From assembly GCA_947492135.1 (NCBI GenBank), contig CANLQR010000022.1:1-32410 (forward strand): a DNA stretch of 32,410 nt, in the 5' to 3' direction. Source of the DNA: Deltaproteobacteria bacterium. Lineage in GTDB: Bacteria > Myxococcota_A > Polyangia > Nannocystales > Nannocystaceae. This document shows, in pieces, positions 16,514 to 25,062 of this stretch. The notes under the pieces are model-generated. The model made no database searches. It worked only from the letters and a program-made list of their open reading frames with translations, and had not been told where the DNA came from. Every line of letters begins with the position of its first letter. Position 1 is the stretch's first letter. Position numbers and translations under genes: made by a program.

Positions 16514-17080
16514 ATGACGACGTCTGCGAGTCCCGAAGTCCCCGCCCCGATCCCACGACGCACCCTCCTGTGCGGATTGTTCGCGGCCGCAGTTCTCGGT
16601 GTCGCTGGCTGCACCATGGGCGCGCAGACCGAGCGCGTGACCGACTACCCGCTCGAGCAGCCCCACAGCTACGCGTGGGTCACCGACGAACTCGTGCTCA
16701 TCCAGCTCGGAGACGATCAGTCCAACGTCCGTACGCCCGAGAACGAGAAGCGCTTGCGCGCCGCGATCGATCGTGAGCTGCAGGCCCGCGGTTTGACGTC
16801 GGCTCCGCGTGACGAGGCCGATCTCCTCGTCGCGTTCTCGGTCGGCACGACCGTCCGCTATCGCCTCGAGGGCCTCTCCACCGGCTCCTCCTATGGCGGC
16901 GTTAAACCGGGTACCAAGCAGACCAAGGGCACCCTCAACATCTACCTCATCGACCGCGCCCAACAGCACGAGGTTTGGCACGGCTGGATCACGAAGTGGT
17001 TGTCGAAGTCCGACGATCCCGATGCCGTCGTCAACGGCGCGGTGCAGAAGATCATGGCCACATTCCCCGGCGCGAAGTGA
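16514..17080 (+). CDS. DUF4136-like lipoprotein
   Basis: This 188-residue protein has a long n-region with a twin arginine (PRRTLLCGLF, about 14-23) and a lipobox ending VAG-Cys33. It may be a Tat-type or an ordinary Sec lipoprotein. The body (about 36-186) fits DUF4136: an early 'Y-x-W' segment ('PHSYAWVTDELV'), then 'NEKRLRAAIDRELQARGLTSAPRDEADLLVAFSVGT', a Gly-rich stretch ('STGSSYGGVKPGTKQTKGTLNIYLID'), 'HEVWHGWITKWLSKSDDP' and a terminal 'VQKIMATFP'. The family is found in envelope lipoproteins of unknown role. I chose ATG 16514; an upstream in-frame ATG at 16481 exists, and neither has a clear ribosome-binding site. It converges on the ATPase gene, 39 bp away. Confidence 0.87.
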   Translation: MTTSASPEVPAPIPRRTLLCGLFAAAVLGVAGCTMGAQTERVTDYPLEQPHSYAWVTDELVLIQLGDDQSNVRTPENEKRLRAAIDRELQARGLTSAPRDEADLLVAFSVGTTVRYRLEGLSTGSSYGGVKPGTKQTKGTLNIYLIDRAQQHEVWHGWITKWLSKSDDPDAVVNGAVQKIMATFPGAK

Positions 17081-17119
17081 CTCGCGCCGCACGACCGCGA
17101 GTCGCCGTAGCAATCCTAC

Positions 17120-20100
17120 CTACGGCCCCGCGGCGGTGCCACGCACGATCACCCGCCCCAGATCGATCGCCCGCACCGTAGGCACAACGTCATGCATCAC
17201 CCCCGCCCCAGGTAGTTCGGCCGCACTGAGATAATCCAGCGGACGGCAGGTCAACACGATCACCTGCACGCGCTCGGAGACCTCGCGCAGCAGCGATCGG
17301 AAAAACTCGACCCGATCCGGATCGGTCTGCGCAAGGTGATCATCGAGGATCACCGCCGTGTCGAGGTGCTCGGCGATCGCCAGCCGGACCAAGGTCGCGA
17401 GCTGTTCCTTGAGCCCCGCGGACAGCACCTCGATCGATCGCGCCGAGCCACCGATCCGCAGGCCATTGGCCTTGAGGTTGCGATCGAGTTCGAGCCGCGC
17501 ATAGCGGCCACCAGTCAGCTGTCGCAGTCGGGCCTCGACCGCCCCGCCCAACGCGTTGCCCAGATGTTGGCCCTGCTCGGTCTCGACCTCGCGCAGGGTA
17601 TCGCGCAACAGCTGCCAGCCGTCGTACTCGCGCTGGAGATCGGCTTCGGCCTGCTTGGCCTCGACCAGCTCGGTGTGGCTCTCGTCGGCGCGACGCCGCA
17701 TTGTCGCGCCGCCGATCTGCTCGAGGCTGCCCTCGGCCTTCTGGATCTCCGCGTCGGTGTCGCGCAGCTGGTGCTCGAGTCGGTCGATCTCGGTCGCCAG
17801 GGTCGACGCGGCGTCGGCGTCGAACACCGCCGTGGGGGGTGTCAAACGCGCGCTGTGGGCGAGGCAGCGCTCGAGTGCGGCTGCAGCAGCGTCGCGATCG
17901 ACGGTGGCAAGGCGTGCTGCGGCTTCGTCGGCGCGCGCTCGCGTGGCCGCCGCGTGCTCGCGCGCGGTGGTCAACTTGCGCTCCACCTCGACCTGCTGGG
18001 CCTTGGCATTGGCGACGCCCAGCGTGGCGGTTTCGAGCTGCCCACGGGCGTCGGCGGTCGCGAGCTGTCCACGTTGCGCAGCCCCCTGGATGTTGGCCTC
18101 GACCTGGGCGACCGCTCGCACCACGGCCGCGAGTTCGTCCTCGCACTCGGCACCTGCCGTCACCAGGTCCGCGGGCAATCCCCGGCGGGCGGCATCCGCC
18201 TTGTTTGCGCTGGCCTCGGCCGCGAGCCGCAGCTGCTCGACCTGGGCGACCGCCAAGCCCCGCTCGAGCTCGGCCTTGGCGAGCCGATCGCGGCGGGCCG
18301 CACGATCGCTGTGCAGCTGCGCGTGGCGAGCGAGTACGTCGTCGGGCGAACGCTCGCCGAGCTGGGTCGCGAGCTCGGCCACGCGCGCCGGATCAGCGCC
18401 GTGCAGCGCGTCTGTGGCCGCAGCAAGCCCCGCACGGGCCGCAGCAAGCGCGGCCTCGTCGACCGCACCGGCCGCCGCTTCGCGATCGAGTGCGCTGGCT
18501 TGCTGCTCGTCTTGCTGACAACGTGCGGACAGCTCGTGCCACTGCGTACTGGCGAGCACCAGGGCCTCGAGATTGGCGGCGCCATGGGCCGCGAGGATCG
18601 GTGCACCATCGGCCAACCACCGCGCGCGTGCGGTCGCGAGCTCGCTGCGCATCGCCGCCGACCCGGCTTCGATCTGCAAGGAGCCCCACTGCGCCACCGC
18701 AACCGTCATGTCGCGCAGTGCGGGATGCGTGGTGGTGTCCGCGACCTCCAGCGCCGCGCCGCCGTCGGCCGCAACGGTCGCGGATCGACCGTCGGCGAGC
18801 CGGAACGTGACGGCAAAACCGACCGCGGCTTGGTCCTCGGCCCGCCGCAGTCGGGCGTCCATCTCGCGCAACACCTCGAGCGTCTGCGCATCGGGGATCG
18901 GCGTGCGATCGAGCTCGGCCCGGCGGCGCGTCGCAGCTTCACGCAGCAGGCGCGCCCGGGCGGCCAGCGACTTGGCCGTCGTCGTCGCGAGTTCGGCTCG
19001 TTCGGCCACGGCGGTCGCGTCGCGCCAGCGCAGCAGTGCCACCCACTCGCCGACCTGCTCGAGCTCGCGATCGAGCGCCGCGAGCTCACCATGGATGAGG
19101 TCGAGTTCTTGTTGGGCACGACGTCCGGTGGCCACGGCTGCGGTCGCCTGGCGGGCATCGACGCCGGCGGTGGCGTCGAGCGCGAGCGCCTCGACGAGCT
19201 GCCGGCGACGCTCGCCGACGCGCTGAAGATCGCGTTGAAGCGTCAGCTCGTGGCGGCGCAGTTCCTCGACGCGCGCCTGGGCCCCATCGTCGCGTTCGAG
19301 CAAGGCCAAGGCCTCGGTGGCCTCGAGCTGGACGCGCTGGGCCTGCGCGAGCCCACCGCTTGCAACCTCGCTGTGTTCGATCAACACCCCGACCGTGGCC
19401 CGCGCGGCGTCGGCCTCGGCACGCAGTCCGTCGACGCGCGCGAGCTCGTGGTCGATCGATTCGAGCTGCGAGCGAGCCGCCTGGGTTGCGGCTTGGGCCT
19501 CGCGCCACACCGCACCGGCGTCGTACTCGGCCTGGAGTCGCACTCGCTGGGTACGCAAGGCGTCGAGCTGCTCGAGCAGTGCGGTGCGTCGATCTTGATG
19601 CGTGCGCAGCACCTCATGCACCGACTCGTTCTGCTCGGCCTGCCGCAGCAGGCCCTCGTACTGCGCGCTCACCTCGCGGATGCGCTCGGCGATGCGGCCT
19701 AGCGGCGCCTCGCGTCCGCGTCGCCAATTGCCGCGCGAGTCCTTCGAACGATCGACGCGGGCCTGAGCCTCGGCGAGGATCCGCTTGAACAGGGGATCCT
19801 CGGCGAGCGACTGCAGCGCCCCGCTGAGGCGCTCGCGGCCAGCGGGGTCGGAGTCCTCACCGAGGTCCTCGGCGAACAGCTCTTCGATCCGCGAGTTGGC
19901 GCCGAGCAACGCGGTGGTGATGAACGACTTGGGCAGGCCCTTGGGCGCCGCCTTGCCGCCGGGCTCGCGCACGCCCCAGCCCAGCATCTTGCGCAGCTCG
20001 GCGTCGACCGAGCGCCCGGTCTCGGCCTTGGACCACACGTGACCATCGGCGGACCGCTCGAGCAACGCCGTGCCGCGGGTACCCTCGCCCCAGGCCTTGT

Positions 20101-20350
20101 CGATGCGCCACAGGTGCTCTTGCCGCGCGAACACCAGACGAACCCGCGGGGGCTGGGTCGCTCCCCAGGCCTCGAACGCCTTGCGATCCGAGGAGGTCGC
20201 CGGCAGCAGCAGTGCCGCGCGAATGGCCTCGCCCAGCGAGCTCTTGCCCAGATCGTTGGCGCCGAACAGCACATTGAGGCCAGGGCCGAACTCGACCTGC
20301 GCCTGTTCGACGCACTTGAACGACTCGACTTCCAGGCGGGTAAAACGCAT
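17120..20350 (-). CDS. Coiled-coil ATPase of the Rad50/SbcC/YhaN type, no CxxC zinc hook seen
   Basis: The 1076-residue ATPase resembles SMC/Rad50 family proteins. The N-terminal head starts 'MRFTRLEVESFKCVEQAQVEFGPGLNVLFG' with Walker A GANDLGKSS (30-38). Long heptad-rich coiled-coil regions (roughly 230-480 and 580-910) follow. The C-terminal head carries the ABC signature 'LSAGLKEQ' (about 976-983) and Walker B 'AVILDDHLAQTD' (about 999-1010), with Asp-Asp in place of the usual Asp-Glu, as is common in RecF/YhaN-type proteins. No CxxC motif is present anywhere, so a Rad50-type zinc hook is absent. Neighbouring Mre11/SbcD-like phosphoesterase starts 21 bp upstream in the same direction, so the two should form a DNA-end-processing complex (YhaO-YhaN or SbcD-SbcC type; inference). 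It is the last gene of the helicase operon. Confidence 0.88.
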   Translation of the reverse strand: MRFTRLEVESFKCVEQAQVEFGPGLNVLFGANDLGKSSLGEAIRAALLLPATSSDRKAFEAWGATQPPRVRLVFARQEHLWRIDKAWGEGTRGTALLERSADGHVWSKAETGRSVDAELRKMLGWGVREPGGKAAPKGLPKSFITTALLGANSRIEELFAEDLGEDSDPAGRERLSGALQSLAEDPLFKRILAEAQARVDRSKDSRGNWRRGREAPLGRIAERIREVSAQYEGLLRQAEQNESVHEVLRTHQDRRTALLEQLDALRTQRVRLQAEYDAGAVWREAQAATQAARSQLESIDHELARVDGLRAEADAARATVGVLIEHSEVASGGLAQAQRVQLEATEALALLERDDGAQARVEELRRHELTLQRDLQRVGERRRQLVEALALDATAGVDARQATAAVATGRRAQQELDLIHGELAALDRELEQVGEWVALLRWRDATAVAERAELATTTAKSLAARARLLREAATRRRAELDRTPIPDAQTLEVLREMDARLRRAEDQAAVGFAVTFRLADGRSATVAADGGAALEVADTTTHPALRDMTVAVAQWGSLQIEAGSAAMRSELATARARWLADGAPILAAHGAANLEALVLASTQWHELSARCQQDEQQASALDREAAAGAVDEAALAAARAGLAAATDALHGADPARVAELATQLGERSPDDVLARHAQLHSDRAARRDRLAKAELERGLAVAQVEQLRLAAEASANKADAARRGLPADLVTAGAECEDELAAVVRAVAQVEANIQGAAQRGQLATADARGQLETATLGVANAKAQQVEVERKLTTAREHAAATRARADEAAARLATVDRDAAAAALERCLAHSARLTPPTAVFDADAASTLATEIDRLEHQLRDTDAEIQKAEGSLEQIGGATMRRRADESHTELVEAKQAEADLQREYDGWQLLRDTLREVETEQGQHLGNALGGAVEARLRQLTGGRYARLELDRNLKANGLRIGGSARSIEVLSAGLKEQLATLVRLAIAEHLDTAVILDDHLAQTDPDRVEFFRSLLREVSERVQVIVLTCRPLDYLSAAELPGAGVMHDVVPTVRAIDLGRVIVRGTAAGP

Positions 20351-20371
20351 CGACTCGTCCCGATCCCAGTC

Positions 20372-21523
20372 CTACTCGACCCCGGTTTGGCGCGCCACCT
20401 GGTACAGCTGCACCAGCGCGCGCTCGGCCACGTCGGCACGATCGCCCGCGGCGATCATCGCCTGCAGCCGCCGGGCGGTCTCCCGCACCTGCTCGGGCAG
20501 ATCATCGAGCGCGAGCAACACACCGCTGGCGTCGAGCGCGAGCTTGCTGCGGTCGATGGTCGCGATGCCGATCTTGCCGCTCTGGGCCTCGTTGCCGGCA
20601 AGCTCGCGCAGCAACGCTTCGGCCTGGGCGTGCTCTTCGACCGGCAAGGTCATCGCCACATGGAGTCGCATCACCGTGTGACGATGATCTTCGGCCTTGA
20701 GCGCGCGCAACTCGGCGAGCGTCGTGACCGTGCGTTCTTGCCAGCGGTAGTGTCCAACTGGCTCGACCTGCAGCATCGGCGTGCGATCACGCTGCTTGAA
20801 CAGTGCGACGGTGACCGTCCCAGCGTCGGTCTCACCAAAGCGAGTGGGTTCGGGGGCACCGGAGTAGATCATCGGGCTGCGCAAGGGCGGATGCACCCGG
20901 CGGGCGTGGGTGTCACCCAGCGCCACGTAGTCGAAGCCCGCGACGGTTGCGGTGTCGAGCGCGATCGGAAAATTGGTCGACAACCCGGGAAAGCCAAAGG
21001 TCTGACCGTGCAACATCGCGATCCTTACGCGCTCGTCGCCGGGCTCGCGGTGGGGCAGATTCGCGGCCATGTTTTGCTGGCCGGCGGTGCGCCGACAGGG
21101 CACCGCATGGATCACGGCGGTGTCGCCCAGCGCCAGGCTGAAGTCGTCGCGATCGACGACGTGGACCCACGCCGGGAGTGCCTCGCGAAACGCTCGATTG
21201 CGCCACACCGAGGTCGGGATCAACGGATCATGGTTGCCCGGCAGCAGCACCACGGCTCGGCCGGGCGACACCGCCCGCAACAACTCGACCAAAGGCGCCC
21301 ACCACAGCTCGCCGGGGTCGGGCAGGTCGAACACATCCCCGGCAACGAGCACGGCGTCGACCGCATAGCGCTCGGCCACACCCAGAATGTTGCGCACGGT
21401 GGTGAGCCGCTGCTGCGTCAGGGTGCGATCGTGCTCCCCGAAGCCGAGAAAGCGCAGGCCCAGATGCCAGTCGGCGGTGTGCAGGATCTTCGTGGCCATC
21501 AGGTCGTCCGGTTCGCGACTCAT
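20372..21523 (-). CDS. Metallophosphoesterase / DNA exonuclease subunit (SbcD/Mre11/YhaO-like)
   Basis: The 383-residue calcineurin-like phosphoesterase has the family metal-site motifs: 'LHTADWHLG' with Asp18 and His20, 'AGDVFDL' near 59-65, 'LLPGNHDPL' near 95-103, 'MLHGQTFG' and a last motif 'ALGDTHARRVH'. In SbcD and Mre11 this last motif is usually GHxH; here it is GDTH. The C-terminal third may bind the ATPase head. The likely role is a Mn2+-dependent nuclease working with the ATPase encoded 21 bp downstream. I chose ATG 21523 because it overlaps the helicase stop in an ATGA arrangement, a sign of translational coupling; the next in-frame Met is at 21499. Confidence 0.88.
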   Translation of the reverse strand: MSREPDDLMATKILHTADWHLGLRFLGFGEHDRTLTQQRLTTVRNILGVAERYAVDAVLVAGDVFDLPDPGELWWAPLVELLRAVSPGRAVVLLPGNHDPLIPTSVWRNRAFREALPAWVHVVDRDDFSLALGDTAVIHAVPCRRTAGQQNMAANLPHREPGDERVRIAMLHGQTFGFPGLSTNFPIALDTATVAGFDYVALGDTHARRVHPPLRSPMIYSGAPEPTRFGETDAGTVTVALFKQRDRTPMLQVEPVGHYRWQERTVTTLAELRALKAEDHRHTVMRLHVAMTLPVEEHAQAEALLRELAGNEAQSGKIGIATIDRSKLALDASGVLLALDDLPEQVRETARRLQAMIAAGDRADVAERALVQLYQVARQTGVE

Positions 21524-24456
21524 GGCGAGGCGAACTCCACGTCGAGGATCCGCTCGATGCGCGGTGCAGTGTAACGGCGCTGGTGGGCCTGTTGCATCCA
21601 CACCGCCCAATCAGGGTCGTCGCGCTGGCGCAGGCGCTCGATCGACTGTTCGGCGAGCTCGAGGTCGCGCTCGATCTCGACGACGGCCCGCTCGGCGCGG
21701 GCGCGGGCGTCCGAGCCGGCAGCGGCCTCACGACGCGCCCGCGCGCCGACGAGCTGTTCGCGCACCTCGTCACGGCGCCGCACCCACACCACCCTGCGGT
21801 CGTCGAGGCAGCGGTCGATCCGCAGCACGACGTCGTCGAAGTGCTTGCGTTCGTGGCGCTCGATCTCGCCGACGGCGACGAACAGCGCGGCCTCGACGGC
21901 GTCGTCGACGTCGCGTGGATCGACGACCACCGGCGCGAACTCGGCGTCGTCGAGCTCGGCGCCGAGCAGCGCCTCGACCTGCGCGGGGGTCAGCGTGGCA
22001 CCGTCGGATTCGCTCACCGCGATCGGCAGCAACTCGACCACCGGCTCGAAGCCCTGCTGCTCGAGTCGCACGACCACCAGCCGTCCGCGCAGCGGCGCGC
22101 TCAAGGCCTCGGGCCGTCGTCGCAGGCGCACCCGAAAGCGGCCGTCGCGGCTGGCCCGGCGGGCCTCGTCGACGGCGCCGTGCACCAGCGGATGACCCAG
22201 ATGCAACGCGTCCCCCAGCTCGGCATCACGATCGCCGATCAGCGCCACGAGACCCTCGGCCACGGCCTTGGGCAGCTGGCGATCGGGCGCGATCGTCAGG
22301 CGCACGCGACCACCGACCACATCGCGCTGCCATACCACAGCGACAGCGTCGAGATAGGCCGTGACCACCTGTTCGAGCGCGCGATCGAAGCTCTCCAGAC
22401 CGCCTTCGAGATCGCGCTCGATGGTGCGAAACGCGTTGCGTACGCTCTCGTCGAACCGCGACTCGATCAGGCCTGCGGTGCGTTTGTGCGTGGCCTCGAA
22501 GGTCTCGCGAACCTCGCCGAGGTCGTCACGCAACGTCTCGAGCTGCGCGGTGCGCTCTTCGATGGTCCGCGAGGTCTCGTAGATCCGGCGCAGATGGCCC
22601 TCGAGCTCGGCACCGACGATGCTCGCGAGCGACTCGGGCGAGCGCGCGCCGGCCTCGTGCAAGATCACATCGGAAGCATCGAGCACGGTGCCGAACAGCT
22701 CGAGCTTGCGGCTGAGAATGTCGAACACCAGGCGCTCGGCCTCGTTGTCGGTGGCCAGCAGATTGATCACCGTCACGTCGTGGCGCTGGCCATAGCGGTG
22801 GCAGCGGCCGATGCGTTGCTCGATGCGCTGGGGATTCCACGGCAGGTCGTAGTTGACGACGGTGTCGCAGAACTGCAGGTTGAGGCCCTTGGCGCCCGCC
22901 TCAGTGGCGATGAAGATGTGCGAGCGGGTCTCGAACTCGTGCATCAAGGCCAGCCGCACGGCGACCTGCGCGCTGGGACGCGCATGGCTAGGCAGACGAT
23001 CGCCGACCTCGGCCTGCCAGCGTGCGAGGGCTTGACGCATGCGCGGCCCCTCGTTGGTGCCGCGAAACAGCGTGATCTCCTCGTCACTGACGTCCCCAGC
23101 CCCGGCCAGGACCTCGCGCAGGTAGTCCTGAGTCGCGAGCGATTCGGTGAAGATGACCAGCTTACCGCTGCCTTCGCCACCGACGAATCGCTCACGAACC
23201 AGGCGCACCGCGTGCACCAGCTGCTGGGCCTTGCTGTCGATGCCGATCGCATCGGCCTGTGCGATGAACCCCCGCACGCGTTCGAGCTCGGCCTCGATGC
23301 GCACCGCTTCGGGCGGCGGGCCCTCGTCGGTGTCGGTGTCGGCGGTGTCGTCGAGCTCGAGATCCGCGGCGAACAGATCGACGGTGTCGTCGTCACCGAA
23401 CACGCCCGCGAGCTGGCGTTCGAGTCGGGTCGCGACGTTGCGCAGGCTGGCCGCGAGCGCGCGTTGTGACGACGCCATGCGCCGATGAAACCCGATGATC
23501 AACAGCCGGCGATGGCCACCACGAAACGCACAGGCCTTGGGATCGAGCAGGTACGCGGTGACGCCATCGTAGAGGCTGCGCTCGGCCGCCGTCATCGTGT
23601 AGCCGAACAGCTTGGCCCGCCGGCGCATGAACGGCTGTTTCATGAACTCCTGGGCCTGACGCCGCAGAGTCCGCTGGCACACCGCGCCGATGCGCTCGCG
23701 CAGCTCGTCGTCTTGGCCCTCGCGCAGGGTCCGATCGTCGCCCGCGCAGAAGATCGCGCGGAACGTGCCCAGATCGCCCAGCAGCGTGCCGGTGGGCTCG
23801 ACATACTGCACCAAGCCCCACAGCTCGGTCAGCGAGTTCTGGATCGGCGTCGCGGTCAGCAGCAGCACCGGCGAGCCGGCGATCGCGGTGCGCACACGAT
23901 GGGCCATGCGGGCTTGCTTGGACGCATCCTTGGCGATGCCGTGGCGATCGAAGCGCTTGTAGATGCCCGCGAAGATCTCGTGGGCCTCGTCGATGACGCA
24001 CAGATCGAAGCGCGGGGCGGCCCGCAGCGCCTCACTGCCAGCTTCACTGCCTGCCCACTCGCGGCCCACGATGTAGACCGTGGAGTCCTCGAGCGCGGGT
24101 GCAGGCCCCGAGATCTCACGGACCTCGATGCCGAACAACGTGTACAGCTCGTGGCGCCATTGACCCAGCAGCGGCTTGGGCGTGATCAACAAGATGCGAC
24201 CCGCGCCCTCGGCCCGGCGCTGCGCGATCACCAGTCCGGCCTCGATGGTCTTGCCCAGGCCGACCTCGTCGGCCAGGATGCAGCCGCCTTGCGGAATTCG
24301 CTGCAGCGCGAAGATCACCGCGTCGATCTGATGAGGGTTGGGGTCGATGCGACCGGCCCGCTGCGACGCCACCCAGCGCTGCTGCTCGTCGGCGCGACGT
24401 AGGCGGACCAGCTGTTCGGCGAAGAATCGGCGGGTGACGGGGTGCGTGCTCGTCAT
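21520..24456 (-). CDS. SNF2/RapA-type DEAD/DEAH helicase
   Basis: The 978-residue ATPase shows all superfamily 2 landmarks: motif I 'ADEVGLGKTIEA' (62-73), motif II DEAH (156-159), motif III 'LLTATPIQNS' (199-208), and in the C-terminal lobe 'KLVIFTES', 'TEAGAKGLNLQFCDTVVNYDLPWNPQRIEQRIGRCHRYGQ' (motifs V and VI). This is the RapA-like branch of SNF2 proteins that translocate on double-stranded DNA. After the motor a roughly 390-residue C-terminal region with an Arg/Glu-rich, coiled-coil-like part (about 560-700) has no recognised nuclease or methylase domain. It is followed in the same operon by phosphoesterase and ATPase genes, so it probably feeds DNA to or clears protein from that complex (inference). 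No clear ribosome-binding site precedes ATG 24456. It lies 171 bp downstream of the HEPN gene. Confidence 0.9.
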   Translation of the reverse strand: MTSTHPVTRRFFAEQLVRLRRADEQQRWVASQRAGRIDPNPHQIDAVIFALQRIPQGGCILADEVGLGKTIEAGLVIAQRRAEGAGRILLITPKPLLGQWRHELYTLFGIEVREISGPAPALEDSTVYIVGREWAGSEAGSEALRAAPRFDLCVIDEAHEIFAGIYKRFDRHGIAKDASKQARMAHRVRTAIAGSPVLLLTATPIQNSLTELWGLVQYVEPTGTLLGDLGTFRAIFCAGDDRTLREGQDDELRERIGAVCQRTLRRQAQEFMKQPFMRRRAKLFGYTMTAAERSLYDGVTAYLLDPKACAFRGGHRRLLIIGFHRRMASSQRALAASLRNVATRLERQLAGVFGDDDTVDLFAADLELDDTADTDTDEGPPPEAVRIEAELERVRGFIAQADAIGIDSKAQQLVHAVRLVRERFVGGEGSGKLVIFTESLATQDYLREVLAGAGDVSDEEITLFRGTNEGPRMRQALARWQAEVGDRLPSHARPSAQVAVRLALMHEFETRSHIFIATEAGAKGLNLQFCDTVVNYDLPWNPQRIEQRIGRCHRYGQRHDVTVINLLATDNEAERLVFDILSRKLELFGTVLDASDVILHEAGARSPESLASIVGAELEGHLRRIYETSRTIEERTAQLETLRDDLGEVRETFEATHKRTAGLIESRFDESVRNAFRTIERDLEGGLESFDRALEQVVTAYLDAVAVVWQRDVVGGRVRLTIAPDRQLPKAVAEGLVALIGDRDAELGDALHLGHPLVHGAVDEARRASRDGRFRVRLRRRPEALSAPLRGRLVVVRLEQQGFEPVVELLPIAVSESDGATLTPAQVEALLGAELDDAEFAPVVVDPRDVDDAVEAALFVAVGEIERHERKHFDDVVLRIDRCLDDRRVVWVRRRDEVREQLVGARARREAAAGSDARARAERAVVEIERDLELAEQSIERLRQRDDPDWAVWMQQAHQRRYTAPRIERILDVEFASP

Positions 24457-24550
24457 TCGCCGACCGCAGGTGTAACAAATCCGGCGATCCTCCGGCGCAG
24501 CCCGACGCTTTGCGGGGCGCGGGCCAAGATGCGGGCCAGGCCGCGGTTTC

Positions 24551-24587
24551 GCGACAGGGGCGATCGCGGTCGACCGCGGGTTGTCGC
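24551..24587. promoter_or_regulatory. Nested inverted repeats between the HEPN and helicase genes
   Basis: A 14-bp perfect palindrome, CGCGGTCGACCGCG (24565-24578), lies inside a 6-bp outer inverted repeat, GCGACA at 24551-24556 and TGTCGC at 24582-24587. The dyad is about 95-130 bp upstream of the helicase ATG and 41-77 bp after the HEPN stop. It could be an operator of the helicase operon or part of an end-of-transcript structure for the HEPN gene. No U-run follows, so a plain intrinsic terminator is unlikely. Confidence 0.35.
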
Positions 24588-24627
24588 CCGCGCGTCCGCC
24601 AAGACCTGAGTCTTCCGACGCGCGGTG

Positions 24628-25062
24628 TCAGGCGGGTGGGCTGCGAAGCTCCGGCAACTCGGAAAGCGCGTGGGCGAGGCCACGCAGATCCTCGAGTCGC
24701 CCATCGACGAGATCCCAAAGCAGCGCGTGGTCGATCCGAGCGTAGTCGTGAACCAGAACATTGCGCAGCCCAGCGAGCCCGGCGAGCCGCGCGGCGAGTT
24801 CGGCGGGGACGATGCCGGCGCTCGCGAGTGCGGGCAGGACCTCGCGGTACTTCGCGGGAACCGGCGCGCCCCGGCCAGCGAGCACGTGATGACCGATGTC
24901 AAACGCGGCCTCGGCAGCCACGTGAAGGGCACGCTCGAGTGCCAGGCGCAGCAAGGGATCCTTCCGGAGTTCGGCGTTGCTCCCGGCGAGGCCGCCGAGC
25001 ACGGCGAGCATCTCGCCCAGGGTCGCGAGTCGAGCGAGCACGACCTCAGGTCGCACCGTCAC
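24628..25062 (-). CDS. HEPN domain protein (HepT/DUF86-like), probable toxin or RNase of a HEPN-MNT module
   Basis: The 144-residue alpha-helical protein carries the HEPN active-site motif Rx4HxY as 'RNVLVHDY' (about 98-105 from the start). It is preceded by helices rich in conserved acids and Leu ('ALERALHVAAEAAFDIGHHVLAGRG') as in HepT proteins. HEPN proteins of this kind are metal-independent RNases; the paired MNT protein can inactivate them by adding AMP to the motif tyrosine, as shown for MntA-HepT. The start here is GTG 25062, which overlaps the MNT stop by four bases (GTGA), so the two are translated together. Role as toxin in abortive infection or persistence is inferred from the family. 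Confidence 0.85.
   Translation of the reverse strand: MTVRPEVVLARLATLGEMLAVLGGLAGSNAELRKDPLLRLALERALHVAAEAAFDIGHHVLAGRGAPVPAKYREVLPALASAGIVPAELAARLAGLAGLRNVLVHDYARIDHALLWDLVDGRLEDLRGLAHALSELPELRSPPA

Noticed and set aside
17336-19702. A 788-codon open frame on the + strand opposite the coiled-coil ATPase.
   Set aside because: It is a shadow of the real gene; the minus-strand product has Walker A, the ABC signature and Walker B.
21583-23469. A 628-codon open frame on the + strand opposite the helicase.
   Set aside because: The minus-strand frame carries all helicase motifs, and this one shows none.
17120-24456. Assignment of the helicase-phosphoesterase-ATPase set to Wadjet, Zorya or DISARM.
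   Set aside because: No JetA/B/D proteins, no ZorA/B motor proteins and no DISARM methylase or DrmB-like protein are present in the window; sharing an SMC-like or SNF2-like protein is not enough.
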